64,000 bases of DNA from NCBI GenBank assembly GCA_014905825.1, contig JACGCN010000024.1, positions 186,001 to 250,000 of the forward strand, in the 5' to 3' direction. The stretch comes from Lyophyllum atratum. Its lineage: Eukaryota > Basidiomycota > Agaricomycetes > Agaricales > Lyophyllaceae. Position 1 is the stretch's first letter; every line of letters begins with the position of its first letter. Position numbers and translations under genes: made by a program. Below the pieces are notes generated by a model. That model did not search any database and had not been told where the DNA came from. It worked only from the letters and a program-made list of their open reading frames with translations. Shown in pieces: positions 10,783 through 22,385 of this stretch.

Positions 10783-13700
10783 ATGGACGAGCATGAGGAT
10801 CAACCCAGAGTCAAGCGATTCAAGGTACGTTCAACGTTTTTGCTTGGAGAACTGACATACTCAACGCTATAACTTTTCTAGCATCAGTCATACAACCAGA
10901 CACTGAAGGATGTCCACCTCCCAGCGGCCTATAACCAAGCCCAGCTCGACCACGAGATCTCAGTGAGTCCCGCATCTCCCCCGGCCCATTCACCCCATCT
11001 AACACACCCGGCAGGACAATGATTCGCACTTCCATCAAGCCCTGGACCACTGGCGCCAGCTCAACCTCGCCCCAAGCTTCATCAGCTTCGCTAACAAAGC
11101 CGATTCACTCTCGGCGTCCATGCCGTTGCTCCTACACAACTGGAGGGAGATCATAGACCTCTGGACGGGAGCACTAGAGGTATCCGACGATGAGGGGTTG
11201 AGGGCTCTACTCGAGTGCGTCGTTTTACCATCTTAAAAAACACGTTTTGCTGATTTTATGATTTTCGACCCCCAGCCTTCTCCAAAAAATGGCACACGAC
11301 CTCCGGACCACGCTCTCCCCAGCCTACCCATCCCTCCTCAAACGCCTCCTCGCCCTCCTCCCCCGCTCCATCTCCGCCCCCGCACTCACCGCCCTCCTCG
11401 AGACCTTCTCCGCGCTCTTCAAGTTCCTCCTCGTCCCCTTAACCCAAACCGACCTGCTCGAACACACCTGGGGTGCCCTGCGCTCCACGCTCCCGAGCTG
11501 CCTCCCCGAGATCCAGCGGGCGATGGCGGAGGTGTGGGGGAGCGTGCTGAGGAGGATGAAGGCGGGGGCGAGGGAGAAGACGGTGGCGCTGTTGGCGGAG
11601 GGTGCGGAGGGGATAGAGGATGCGAGTGCTTGGGTCATCGTTTTCGCGTGCAAGGTACGTTCCTTCCCACCTCCCCTCCCCTCCCTTTCACCATCCTCAC
11701 TATACGCAATTACAGTCCGTATCACAAACCCTGCACACCGCAACCCCCTCCATCATCGCCCCGCTCCTCTCCTACCACCTCTCCACCCCCACCCCCGAAC
11801 CAACCTACACGCTCCTCCGCCGCGTCCTCACCGCCTTAATCCACCACGTCAAGAACGCCGCCCAATTCGCCCCCCTCGCCGACCTCCTCGTGCGGCACTT
11901 CTCCAGCACCGTCAAATCCTTGGACTCCACCTCCCCCACCTCCCAAACCGAAAATAAAATAGAAAGTGTACGCAGGATTCTCGAGGTCCTAGCCGTCCCC
12001 ACCGCAGTCCGCCAGGGCTCCCGAGTCACCCGTACGCACCCTCCCTTCTTCCCTTCTTCCCTTCTTCCCTTAATGACGAAGGCACTGACACCACCAACGA
12101 CTTGTAGAAGCCCAACTATCCCTCCTCTTCGCAGACCTCCCCTCCATACCCCTGGTGCCAAGCCTCCACCCCGCCCTCGTAAAATTCGCCACCGCAGCGC
12201 TCGTCGCGGCGGAGATGCCGCTGTGGCTTGGACCCGGGGTGAAGTTCCTCCAACGCGCGTGGGGCGCTGCTTCCACTACCACAGATGAGGATGGAGATGA
12301 AGATGATGTGGGGAAAGGGAAAGGGAATTTGGGGTTCGTACTTAATCTGAATGGGTGCCTGGCGGAGCTGGGATGGGGCGGGTGGAAACTCGTCGCTCTA
12401 CCTCTCTTGTTGAAGATGACCGTCTCTTCCGGACAGGGGCAGGGGCAGGGGCAGGGACAACGAGGGGTGATGCCAATGGAGCGTGACCCAAGGGCCATAC
12501 TCCATTTCCTCGCAGAACTCAAACGCGCCAAAAAACTCAATGCCGGAGAGACGGATCTCGTGTGGAGGGACAAGATCGAGAAAGTTGCACTTGGGAGGTT
12601 GAGTGCGTGGGGGAAGGAGAGGGAGAGGGGGGCGGGTGTCGATGCGGTATGTCGATCTTTCTTTGGTTTTGGTTGGGTGGGGTTTTTGGCTAATTGGGCT
12701 TTTGGTTGGGTGTAGGCGGTAGAGCTAACCGACATCCTCACCCTCTCCCCCCTGTTCTCCCCGGCCGTTTCGTCTCTCATCTTAGACCTCATCACCGGGA
12801 TCCTTACCTCCGACACGAAAAATGAGCACGATGCGTGGGTCCTAGAGGTATGCATGGACGCGCTGACGAAGCGCGCCCCCGCCGAGTGGCGGGACCACGT
12901 CGATGTGAAGGGGTGGATCAGGGGGTGCGTGGGGCGGTGGGGGGGGAGTGCGGGCGTTTTGGCGGGGTTGGTGGTGGTGGCGCAGATAGTGTTCGTCTCC
13001 CTCTTTCTTTCCCCTGTGTCTTCCCTTCAACACCTGACAATCCCTTCTTTCTTCGTACAGTCCACCACAAGACCCTTCCACTTCAATCCCACTGGACGAA
13101 ATATACCCACCCCTGCAGTCCTCCCTCTCCTCGCACTCCCGCCCCCTCCGCCTCGCGGCCCTGCGTCTCCTCGCCTCGGGCGTGGTGCGGGCCCCGCCGG
13201 GGGTGGGGGAGGTGGTTAGGAGGTGTTTGCAGGGCGAGGAGGTAGAGGTGGATGTGGGGGGTGTGAGGGAAAGGATATTGAGGATTGGGAGGGTGGGGGG
13301 GGTGGTGCGGGAGGGGGAGGGGGAGGGGGTGGGGGGGGATGTGTTGGGGCGGTGGTTGATTGGTTAGTCTTTTTTGTCTTTCTCCCCCCCCCCTCCCCCC
13401 CTTCCCCCCCTACCCCCTCCCTTCCTGGATGTGCGTTTGGTGTTGTCGGGATCCTGACTTGCTTTTTGCTTTTTGTTCCGTAGCCCAGCTCAAAGTGAAC
13501 CTGCGCCCGCTGTGGTCCCCCGCCGCGGGGGCGTTGTCGGCGCTTTCGGAGAGGTTCGGGGATGTGGTGTGGGGGTTGCTGTTCCGGGAGGTGAAGGCGC
13601 TGAGCGAGGAGGGGCTGGATGGGGAGGGTCTGCCTGCGTGGATGGATGGAGGGGGAGGGGGTGGGGAGGAAGAGAAGGAGGCGGAGGATGATCCGTGGGA

Positions 13701-16700
13701 GGAGGAACGCACGTGGAGGGATCCGTCTGCGCATAAAGTTCGGGGGGTAGTGGTGAAGTGGTTGGATGAGGGGTATGCACGGTCTCAGCTCATCAAGGTA
13801 GCATCTCATCCTCCTCTAAGTCTTGCTCATGGCTAATTGATTATAGGCGCAGAGATCCAAAGACCGCTTCGACGCGCACGCCTACGAATCCCAACTCCTC
13901 ACAGCGCTAGGCGAATGCTCCCGCCTCGCCGAGAAACACAACCGCGAGCTCGTCCCCCACTTCTTATCCCTCGCCGCCCCCGACACCGACACCTCCAACT
14001 CCAACTCCAAATCCAAAATGCAGCGCCAGAAGCTCACCGCATGGCTCACCCTCTTCGCGCAGTTCTCCAACCCCAAGGCGCTCTACGCCACCGAATCCCT
14101 GTACGCTCTGTACACCTCCCTCCTGTCGCACCCGGACCGAGGCCTACAGTCCATAGCGCTGACTTGTATATTCACGTACAAGGAGCCACGCCTCACGCCG
14201 CACGAGGATAAGATCCGGGGTCTCCTCGACGAGACGCGCTGGCGCGACGAGCTGACCTCGCTTGATTTCGGGCTCATCGATCCGCAGAACAGGAGCGGCG
14301 TCGTCGATGTCGTTATAAGGCTGCTCTTTGGGATGATGCTCGAGAAGAAGGGACGTTCAAGGGGTGCGGACCGCCGTGCCGCCGTCTTGGGTGCACTCGG
14401 AGGCTGCACGGAGGAGGAATTGAGGCTCCTGGTGGATCTCATGTTACTGCCGTTGGGCTCGGACTCGAATGCAAGGCAGGAAGGGCCGTTTGTGCTGGGG
14501 GGTGTGGGGGGAGGGGTAGGGGTAGGGGATAAGCAGGGGAGCGGGTTCTTGACGTTACTTGGGGATGTGTTGAGGAATTTGGGGCCGAAGTTGGTGAGGT
14601 ATTGGCCGGCGCTGGTGGGGATGACGGTGGATTTGGTGGGGGATGCGCAGAGGCGCGTGGAGGGGATGAGTCAGGAGGTGGAGGAGGTGGCGGAGGATGA
14701 GGAGGGGGTGGATGAGGTGGAGGGAGAGGGACGGGAAGAGAACGGGACGGTGTCGTCGTCGAAGGTTGTTAGGGCGGTACGACAGTTGGGTCTGAAGCGG
14801 TTCGCGGACTTCTTCCGGTCGCCTGTGCGGTTTGACTATGCTCCGTACATGGCAGCTAGCTTCGCCTCCTTCATATCGCCTCGTCTCGCTTCTCTCGACA
14901 AGGAGAACACACAGGCGCCTTCGGCGCTCTTGGAGCTCTTCTATGCCTGGAGCACTGACGACGCTTACATCAAGATCCTTGTCGAGTACGATGAGCAGGT
15001 CCTCCCGAAGATATACGAGTGTCTCGTGGCGCCGAGCGTGAAGCCCGCTGTGATATCACGGATCTTCGATATCGTTGATCGTCTACTGGCCTCTTCCACG
15101 GTCGACGAGAGCGTTCGAGATACAGTTGTCAAGCCCCACGTGTCCCTCCTCCTTTCCAATCTAGCCATCTTGGTGCAGCGCACGAAGGGTGTTGCCGCGA
15201 TCGCTTCGCCCCTGGCTCAACGCCAAGTCAGCATCCTCTCGGAGATTGCGCAATACTCCACAGACTCTACGCAAGCGACGACCTTGCTTGGGCTGTTCGC
15301 CCCCCTCCTCAAGAGGCCTCCCAAGCTCGTCCCGGAGAAGGTCAAGGTGGACCTGCTCAAGATCATCGCGAGTCTCATGCAGTTGATTCCTGATCTTTCC
15401 GACACCACTTCCGCCGTGTATCAGACGACGTATGGATTGTTGTCTCAGCTTTTCCAGTCGCTGCGGTCGCGTCAGGCTAGGCTTAGCCTGGTGTCGGCGT
15501 TCCAGCGCTTGTCGATGATCAACACGTCGCTGCAGAGTTTGGCTTCGTTAGTAGAGGGGCTCAATGCGTACTCATCGAAACGCATGGATGAGCCGGATTT
15601 CGACACGCGACTAGCGGCGTTTGTGGCTTTGAACGAGACCCATTACAAGATACTCTCTGCCCCTGACTGGCTTCCTATCCTTTACAACGTCCTCCACTTC
15701 ATCCAAGACCCTGCCGAGTTGGCGGTGCGCAACAATGCGTCGTTCGCGATGCGCCATTTCATCGATCTGGTCGCAGTCCAGCCCTCTTCCGATTACGAGA
15801 CCACATTCCTCCGGATCCTTTTCCCTGGGCTCAAGAATGGGCTCCGGTCCAAGAACGAGCTCGTCCGCACCGAAGTCCTGGGTGTCATTGCATATGCCGT
15901 TGAGAAGTGCCGGGACCTGACGTCATTGCAGGAAATGAGGGTCCTGCTGGCTGACGGCGATGAAGAGGCCAACTTCTTCAACAATATCCTCCACGTCCAG
16001 GTACACAGGCGTTCGAGGGCTCTCCGTCGCCTTGGGGACTATTGCGACGAGGGTCATCTGCGGAGCAACACCCTTGCTGAGATCTTCGTGCCTCTCGTTG
16101 GGAACTACATCGCCAGCACGACTTCTGTAGACCACCACCTCGTTAACGATGCGATTTTGACGACTGGGCGTATGGCGAAGCATATGGGATGGGGTGCGTA
16201 CTATGCTTTGGTGCAGAAGTACTTGAAGCTTTCGAGAGCCAAAGACGAGTCTGAGCGAGTTTATGTCCGTACGCTGGTTGCTCTCTTGGACAACTTCCAC
16301 TTCCCGATGGAGGAGATCGTGGTCGAAGAGGCAAATCTGGAGGAAGAAGGAGATGAGGAGGGGAACCTTGATGAAGTTGTTGAGGACGTCGAGGCTGCTG
16401 TTAGACTTTCCACCGCGAGACAGACGGCTCGAATTGCAGATGCCGTGAACATTCGGCTTCTACCAAACCTCCTCAACCACCTGGAGAAGCACGGTGCTAA
16501 CACGGACGACAACACCCGTATCCCCATCTCTATCGGTATCGTCACCGTTGCCAAACATCTGCCTGCCGCCACTCGAGAGCCGCAGATCACCCGTTTGGTC
16601 ACAATTCTCAGCCAGATACTTCGCAGTCGGTCTCAGGAAACCAGAGACCTCACAAGAGACGCCCTCAACCGCATTGCGGTCACTCTAGGATCATCGTACC

Positions 16701-19546
16701 TCCCACTCATTCTCCGAGAACTGAGGGCAGCCCTTCTACGCGGCCCTCAGCTCCACGTCCTGGCGTATGTGGCTCATTCCTTGCTGATACATGTCACGAC
16801 CGGAGAGCACGCGAGCGCATTCGAAGTTCTCGACGATTGCGTCAACGACATTTCATACGTCTCCGCGGAAGTGGTCTTCGGTGAATCTGGAAAAGACGTG
16901 CAAGCGGAGGATTTCAAGACGAAAATGCGGGAAGTCCGCACGTCGGCCTCGAAAGGTCTTGATTCGTTTGCGACCGTGGCGAAGTTCATCACGCCGTCCA
17001 AGATCAGCACATTGCTTGCTCCATTGAAGTCCATACTGCAAGAAACGGAGTCCTTGAAGGCCATGAACCTCGTCGAGGAAGTCCTTAAACGTGTATCTGG
17101 CGGGTTGAATAGCAACAAGCACCTGGTACCCAAGGAGCTTCTAGTCTTGTGCAACACGTTGATCAGCCAGAACGCCCGTTTCCTCAAGCAGGCGCCTTCA
17201 CGCCGTAAGGCGGGCGCTAAAGGAGATGCCATTGTCCAGACTAAACGTCAGGAAGAAGCGAAAGGCAATCATTATGCCAACAACTCCTATCGGTATGCCT
17301 CGCATCTTATGCATATGTTTAGTCTTAACTGACCTTGCCCAGTTTTGTCGCTTTCGGTTTAGATCTTTTCCATACTGCCTTGCGCCGAAACCGTTTCGAC
17401 TTCCATGACGTGGATACCATGTCTCGCCTAGATGCTACGGTCGTTGTCGTTGGAAATACTCTTTATTCCACCAGTGCTGCCGTTCTCTTATTGGGTCTGA
17501 GATCCGCAGCAGGACTAGCCAAATGTCCCCTGAAATCTCTCGACAAATCACTCCCTGTATTTGTTAGACAAATCATCGACATCATCCAGCACACTGGGAA
17601 CACGGAGTCGGAGGTCGTCCAGGTCGCTTTCAAGGCACTTGCGGCGATACTTCGGGAGGGACCTGCCGTGCAAGTAAAGGAGAAAGACCTCGTCTATCTC
17701 CTCGAACTGCTTTCTCCAGATTTGGAGGATCCCGATCGCCAAGCGTCCGTTTTCACAATGCTTCGGGCCATCGTCGCCCGTAAATTTGTCGTTCCGGAGA
17801 TTTACGATCTGATGGAGAAGGTGTCCGAGATCATGGTGACCAGCCAATCGCCGCAGGTTCAAGAACTGTGTCGTGGTGTCCTTTTACAATTCCTGCTCGA
17901 CTATCCTCAGGGCAAAGGCCGTCTCCGCAAGCAGATGACTTTCTTCGCCAAGAACCTGTCTTACGTCTATGAGAGCGGCCGGAAGTCAGTCATGGAGCTC
18001 CTCGGGGCTGTCATCTCCAAGTTCGAGGCTACCCTCGTGTACGAATACGGCGACCTCCTATTCATCGCACTCGTCATGGTGATCGCCAACGACGACTCTA
18101 CCAAGTGTCGCGAGATGGCAGCGGTCCTCATCAAAAGCCTCTTCACCCGTCTTGACGACGAGCGCCGCAAGGTCATCCTCTCCCACCTACACTCCTGGGC
18201 CTCCCAACAATCCCAGCCCCAACTTGCCCAAGTCTCGTCTCAAGTCTACGGCTTCATCATTGACGTGCTAGAGATTGACTCACTTCCTTACATCGCCGCT
18301 ATCCTCGAAGACCTTAACGCGGCCCTTCGCCGCAGCGCAGACGCCCTCACAGACGCCGAGGCTCGAGATGCCGATGACGCAGCAATGGCTGTGGACCTCG
18401 ACTGGCAGGCGCCTTACTACGCGCTGACGGTGGTTGCCAAGGCTCTGCGTGTCTTCCCGGACTTCGCGACACACGGGCAGCGCGTACACTGGAACCTTGT
18501 CGTGCCACATCTATTGTTCCCTCACGCGTGGGTCCGCACCGCGGCGTGCCGGCTCCTTGGTCTCCTTTTCACTGCAGTTCCCGCCGGTCCACCTGGGGCC
18601 GGTTATGCGGAGGCGCATCCGCTCTCGAATGCGGGGATGCAGGATGTGGCAAAGAAGCTGAGTCTGCAGCTGAAGAGCGAGCATCTGGACGAGGCATTGG
18701 GTTTGCAGGTCGTGAAGAACCTCTTCTATATCGGGAAGTGCTTCTACGCTATGCCTGTTCCTGAAACTACCCCGGAGGGCGATGGCTCAGGTGAGGAGTC
18801 GGAAGGCGAGGAAGAAGGCAAAGATGCGAAAGACGTGGAAGTGCTGAAGCAACAGAATCCACTTCCCTGGCTATTCTCGAAGCTCTCGTATCAAGTCAAG
18901 TCCGCCCATATCGGGAGACGAAACCGAACATTCAGCAGTGTATGTCTCATTCCTCTTATTCCGCGAACTATCGATACTTATTCTTTCCGTGCAGGCAAAC
19001 TGGACACAGCAGCCGCTATCTGTCCTCCGCTGGTTCGCAGCTATGACCGCTCACATGGACGCAGGGCGACTTGAAAAGTTCCTAGTACACATCTTAACGC
19101 CTGTCTACCGCATCCTTGAGGATGACACGATACGTGACGCACAGATGGGTTCGTCTCCATCCTCTCTAACTGTCTTGACTTGACTAATGCGCGTCGGTTG
19201 GTCTTAGAGGAGCTCAAGACTCTAGCGACGGAGCTGCAGGACCTACTCCAGAGCAAAGTCGGCACGACGAAATTCTCGACCACCTACAATCAGATCCGAC
19301 AGGGCGTGCTCGGCGTGCGGCGAGAGCGCAAGGCCGCGAGGGCTACGCAGGTGGTGGCTGACCCTGAGGCGGCGGCAAGGCGCAAGGCACAGCGGAATGT
19401 GATCAAGAAAGAAAGTCGAAAGAGGAAGGACCGCGGGTTTGCGTAAGTTGCTTGGCTTTCACATGACTTCTGAAACTCTTCTGACCTGATACGCTGTGTG
19501 CAGGGATCGACAAGGCAAGGTGAAGAAGAGACGAGAGGAATTTTGA
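10783..19546 (+). CDS. UTP20: UTP20, small-subunit processome component
   Basis: UTP20 is a giant HEAT-repeat protein of the U3 snoRNP / SSU processome, needed in the nucleolus for early pre-18S rRNA cleavage. The start MDEHEDQPRVKRFK is followed by an early intron and HQSYNQTLKDVHLP, as in fungal orthologues. Continuous helical repeats follow. The segment around 14160-14440 (IALTCIFTYKEPRLTPHEDK, then RDELTSLDFG and GRSRGADRRAAVLGALGG) is the conserved central UTP20 region. The basic tail ends KKRREEF (stop 19544-19546), as expected. Roughly 15 or more short introns are inferred, for example 17294-17341. Predicted length is about 2,600 residues, close to the 2,493 of yeast. The 5' third (11.3-14.8 kb) has extreme C/G block composition and homopolymer runs in an intron near 13,375-13,430, which invite sequencing or annotation errors. 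Confidence 0.93.
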
Positions 19547-20190
19547 AGTTTTCTGGACTCGGATGGAGTCTATTCATATCGTTTACTCTGGCAAAAGATC
19601 CGTGTAGTTTTCGGACATACCCAGCATACCTACCAAGTATTGTATATAATGTAATATGGGAATGATGTCTGCAGGAATGCATGAACTAACTGTAGACGAG
19701 GGCTGCCGTCCTTCGAGGTGACATCCTTTAACAAGTTATAAATTATAGGCAGGAAGCACTAGCAAGCTGGATGAACATAAGGGAGCTTGGGAACATCGTG
19801 GTTCAAATGACTCGGAAGAAAGGAGAGTCACGTAGTAGGACAAGTTCATAAATCTGAAACAAACTGACTTCTTCGCAAACCACCACCACCACCATTTGCC
19901 CGGGAACAAACTGACTTCTTCACAAACCACCACCACCATTTGTCCGGTAGTCGATCTGAAGCCTCCAACGAGTACTTCGTCTTTCGCATCTACAGCGCTG
20001 AAGTGCGACGCGTTCATTTTGACAAGCAGTTGACGGCTCACAGTGGACGTCATCAACGAGTGCGACCACTAATCCAGAATTGATACACATCGTGCTATCT
20101 TCCTACCCAGCAGAACCTTGTCAGTTGAATCTGTCCGTCCTTGGCTCACTGGAAAGGCTCCTTTGACTCCCTCATCTCGTATTCGTGGGC
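19547..20190. other. Intergenic region with a short tandem repeat
   Basis: UTP20 3' flank and 5' flank of the next gene. It contains a two-copy tandem repeat at about 19858-19949: AACAAACTGACTTCTTCGCA followed by a run of CCA triplets and TTTGCCCGGG-like ends. No gene is seen. Confidence 0.6.
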
Positions 20191-20979
20191 ATGTACAACA
20201 TGAGGTATGGCGACGTCACTGCGCCCTGCATGGCTTCACTCTCAAACCTTACGCTTCATGTCGGCGCCAGCGTCCCAGAAACCCGCCAACAGACGGAGTT
20301 CCTAGACTCCCAAATGAAACGCTTCAATATGTCGATGGAAGAGTTCCGGGCGGCCTGTAAATCGACGTATGGCTCGCTCCAAAGGGCTATGGAGGTCATA
20401 CAAGAATGCGACGCGAAAGACGCCGCAGCCACGGCAAAGGCATTCCCCCCTGGTGAACCTCCTAAAGTGATTGGAGTGAGTCGACTGTTAATCCAGTGTG
20501 CTCCGTCGTCTTTCTCACTCACAGTGTACTCTGTTCCTCAGCGTAAACCTATCCCCGGCGACGATCGTGACGTACAGGTTGCGGCATTGGGCGATGGGGT
20601 GTGGGTGCGTACCTGGGGTGGCGACGTAGCAGATCAGGGGTGCTGTTGCTTTGACTTCATAAACGAGCTGGGACAGCACATGCGCACTCCCTCAAGCGTC
20701 AAGATCTTCGCAGAAGCAACCGCGTGGATGCCGCGTGCGGAGGTCTTATCCATCGAAGCATCGTTCGAGGAGGCCGAGCAGGAGTCCGCGGAGTTCGCCA
20801 TGACACTTCATAATTCCATCAACGAAAGCGGCGCTGAGCCCGATCCTGAATGGGAGACCTACGTCGTTCAGCATGGTGTGAGGCTCTGTTTCAAGCAGGC
20901 TGGGAAAGAAGACGTCTTCCTCGATATTCCTGGACGAATCACAGATCGTGCGACCCTCACTCTCCGGCCTTGGCCCTAG
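20191..20979 (+). CDS. Hypothetical protein, 240 aa
   Basis: I do not recognise this protein. The first ATG in frame is 20191 (MYNMRYGDVTAPCMASLSNL). A probable 66-bp intron (20476-20541, GTGAGT...CCTCAG) is a multiple of three, so the frame reads through whether or not it is spliced; splicing gives 240 residues. The first half is helical (about residues 30-75, with MKRFNMSMEEFRAACKSTYG). The second half is mixed and ends in TLTLRPWP. There is no signal peptide, membrane segment or obvious metal-binding cluster, although CCC occurs in DQGCCCFDF. Codon use resembles its neighbours, which supports a real gene. Confidence 0.6.
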   Translation: MYNMRYGDVTAPCMASLSNLTLHVGASVPETRQQTEFLDSQMKRFNMSMEEFRAACKSTYGSLQRAMEVIQECDAKDAAATAKAFPPGEPPKVIGVSRLLIQCAPSSFSLTVYSVPQRKPIPGDDRDVQVAALGDGVWVRTWGGDVADQGCCCFDFINELGQHMRTPSSVKIFAEATAWMPRAEVLSIEASFEEAEQESAEFAMTLHNSINESGAEPDPEWETYVVQHGVRLCFKQAGKEDVFLDIPGRITDRATLTLRPWP

Positions 20980-21942
20980 GTAAGTCTGGTACACTCTCTT
21001 GCTCACATGGCTGGAATCTTAGCAGTGCTCACTGTTGTTATGTCATGGTAGGTTTGCCCACCTGCCGTTGGCTATCGCGGATCTGTCAATAGTCGGCCTG
21101 GTATGTGGGGGATAGACTAAGATAGGTTGTGTAATTTTTTTCCCGACTTTTGTATCCATCACTGTAGTCCTCTGTTCTGTAGTCCTCTGTTCTGTATGTA
21201 TTCAATGCGCACATGATGCCTTCTCGAGCCTTCGCAGCATCGACTTCAGCTCTCATTGTTAGACGTGCTTGTCATGGTAGATTTGTACTTACCGGGAGTC
21301 GATGACTACTTCTAAATTAGCCTGCTTCGCCTGTCAGTGTCAAAGGACCCAAACTAGTACTTCCAACAAAAAACTATGCCTCATATGTAACGTCATACCA
21401 AGTACGAGCATAGCTCTCATGATACGTTGTTCCACGCGCATTGTAGCGGGTACAGTTAACTCGGGTTGTACCTGTTCACCTGACGCGTTTATAGGAATAG
21501 CAAGAAGCAATTTCCTCTCAAAAACACGGCTCATACACTGCGTCATTTGGATGCAGCCGGGGTCAGGGAAGCGAAAGGACATGGTGGCAAGTCCGCAGCG
21601 GCATAGGCCTGATAAAGGTCCCCTTCTCCCACCTGACCCTCCGCCAGCTGCACCTGGAGAAAAACGCGCCCACGAGATCGCTTCCACGAAAAACATACCT
21701 CATATGTGACGTCATACTCATCCTTCACCTGACATCTCTCCGCCAATTCCAGGAAAAACACACCCACGAGCTGTTCACAACTCGCCAACGACGTCATCAC
21801 ATCAAGATCCAGTGCAAATTACGCGTATCCAAAATCGAAGTCCATGCACACGAATCGTGTCTAATCCAAATTACCATTCGCGGCGCTCCTTTCCCAACAA
21901 CCCCTCCTACAAATTCCAATTCCAATCACGCTCTTCCCTGTC
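20980..21942. other. Intergenic region with CRE-like direct repeats
   Basis: No gene is seen. CCTCATATGTAACGTCATAC near 21380 recurs as CCTCATATGTGACGTCATAC near 21698; the second contains the perfect ATF/CREB palindrome TGACGTCA. A degenerate block (CACCTGAC...CCGCCA...GGAGAAAAACGCGCCCACGAG) repeats at about 21632-21676 and 21728-21774. A further ACGACGTCATCAC occurs near 21788. Confidence 0.5.
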
Positions 21943-22385
21943 TCAGAAAATCGCAGCAATGACACCCCCCAACACAGCAGCAACCACCCCACCCTGCCCC
22001 TTCCCAAGCCCCGCCGCCGCATTCGAAGTCGAAGCCCCGCCCGCCGACGTCGTCGAGCCACTCGGTACGGTGGGCGCCGGGGAGGATTGCGAGGGCAGGG
22101 TCGGTGTCGGGATGCTGGGGATGATGCTACTGGGGATGCTGAGGCTGCTGGGAATGAGGGTGCTGAGACTCGAGGGGATGAGGCTCGATGGGATGTTGCT
22201 GAAGGTGTGAAGGGAGAGGACTTTGTTAGCCTGTGGAGTCAAAGGGAGGTGGGGAAGACGTACGGGAGAGAGGTGGGGAGGATCGTGGCAGAAGATCCGC
22301 TAGCGATGGGCGGGCTCACTGATCCTTGGGCGTAGGCGAAGGTAAGGAGAGAGGCGGCGGTGGTGGTGAAGAGCGCGAACTTCAT
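21943..22385 (-). CDS. Small secreted Ser/Pro-rich protein, possibly GPI-anchored
   Basis: The model has two exons, 22385-22320 and 22230-21943, with an 89-bp intron (GTGAGC...CCACAG). It gives 117 residues. The N-terminus MKFALFTTTAASLLTFAYAQ is a clear signal peptide. The mature part is a low-complexity run of IPSS, STLIPSS and IPSIPTP repeats, then a Ser/Gly/Ala-rich stretch (GSTTSAGGASTSNAAAG), and finally a hydrophobic C-terminus VVAAVLGGVIAAIF. That ending, preceded by small residues, suggests a GPI-attachment signal. A TATA-like ATATATA at about 22485-22494 lies roughly 100 bp upstream. It may be a cell-wall protein; function is unknown. An alternative splice at the nearby GTACGT donor would change the frame and lose the hydrophobic tail, so I prefer this model. 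Confidence 0.65.

Noticed and set aside
13216..13809. Pro-rich minus-strand ORF of 197 codons
   Set aside because: Produced by G-rich UTP20 codons and poly-C intron runs read on the opposite strand.
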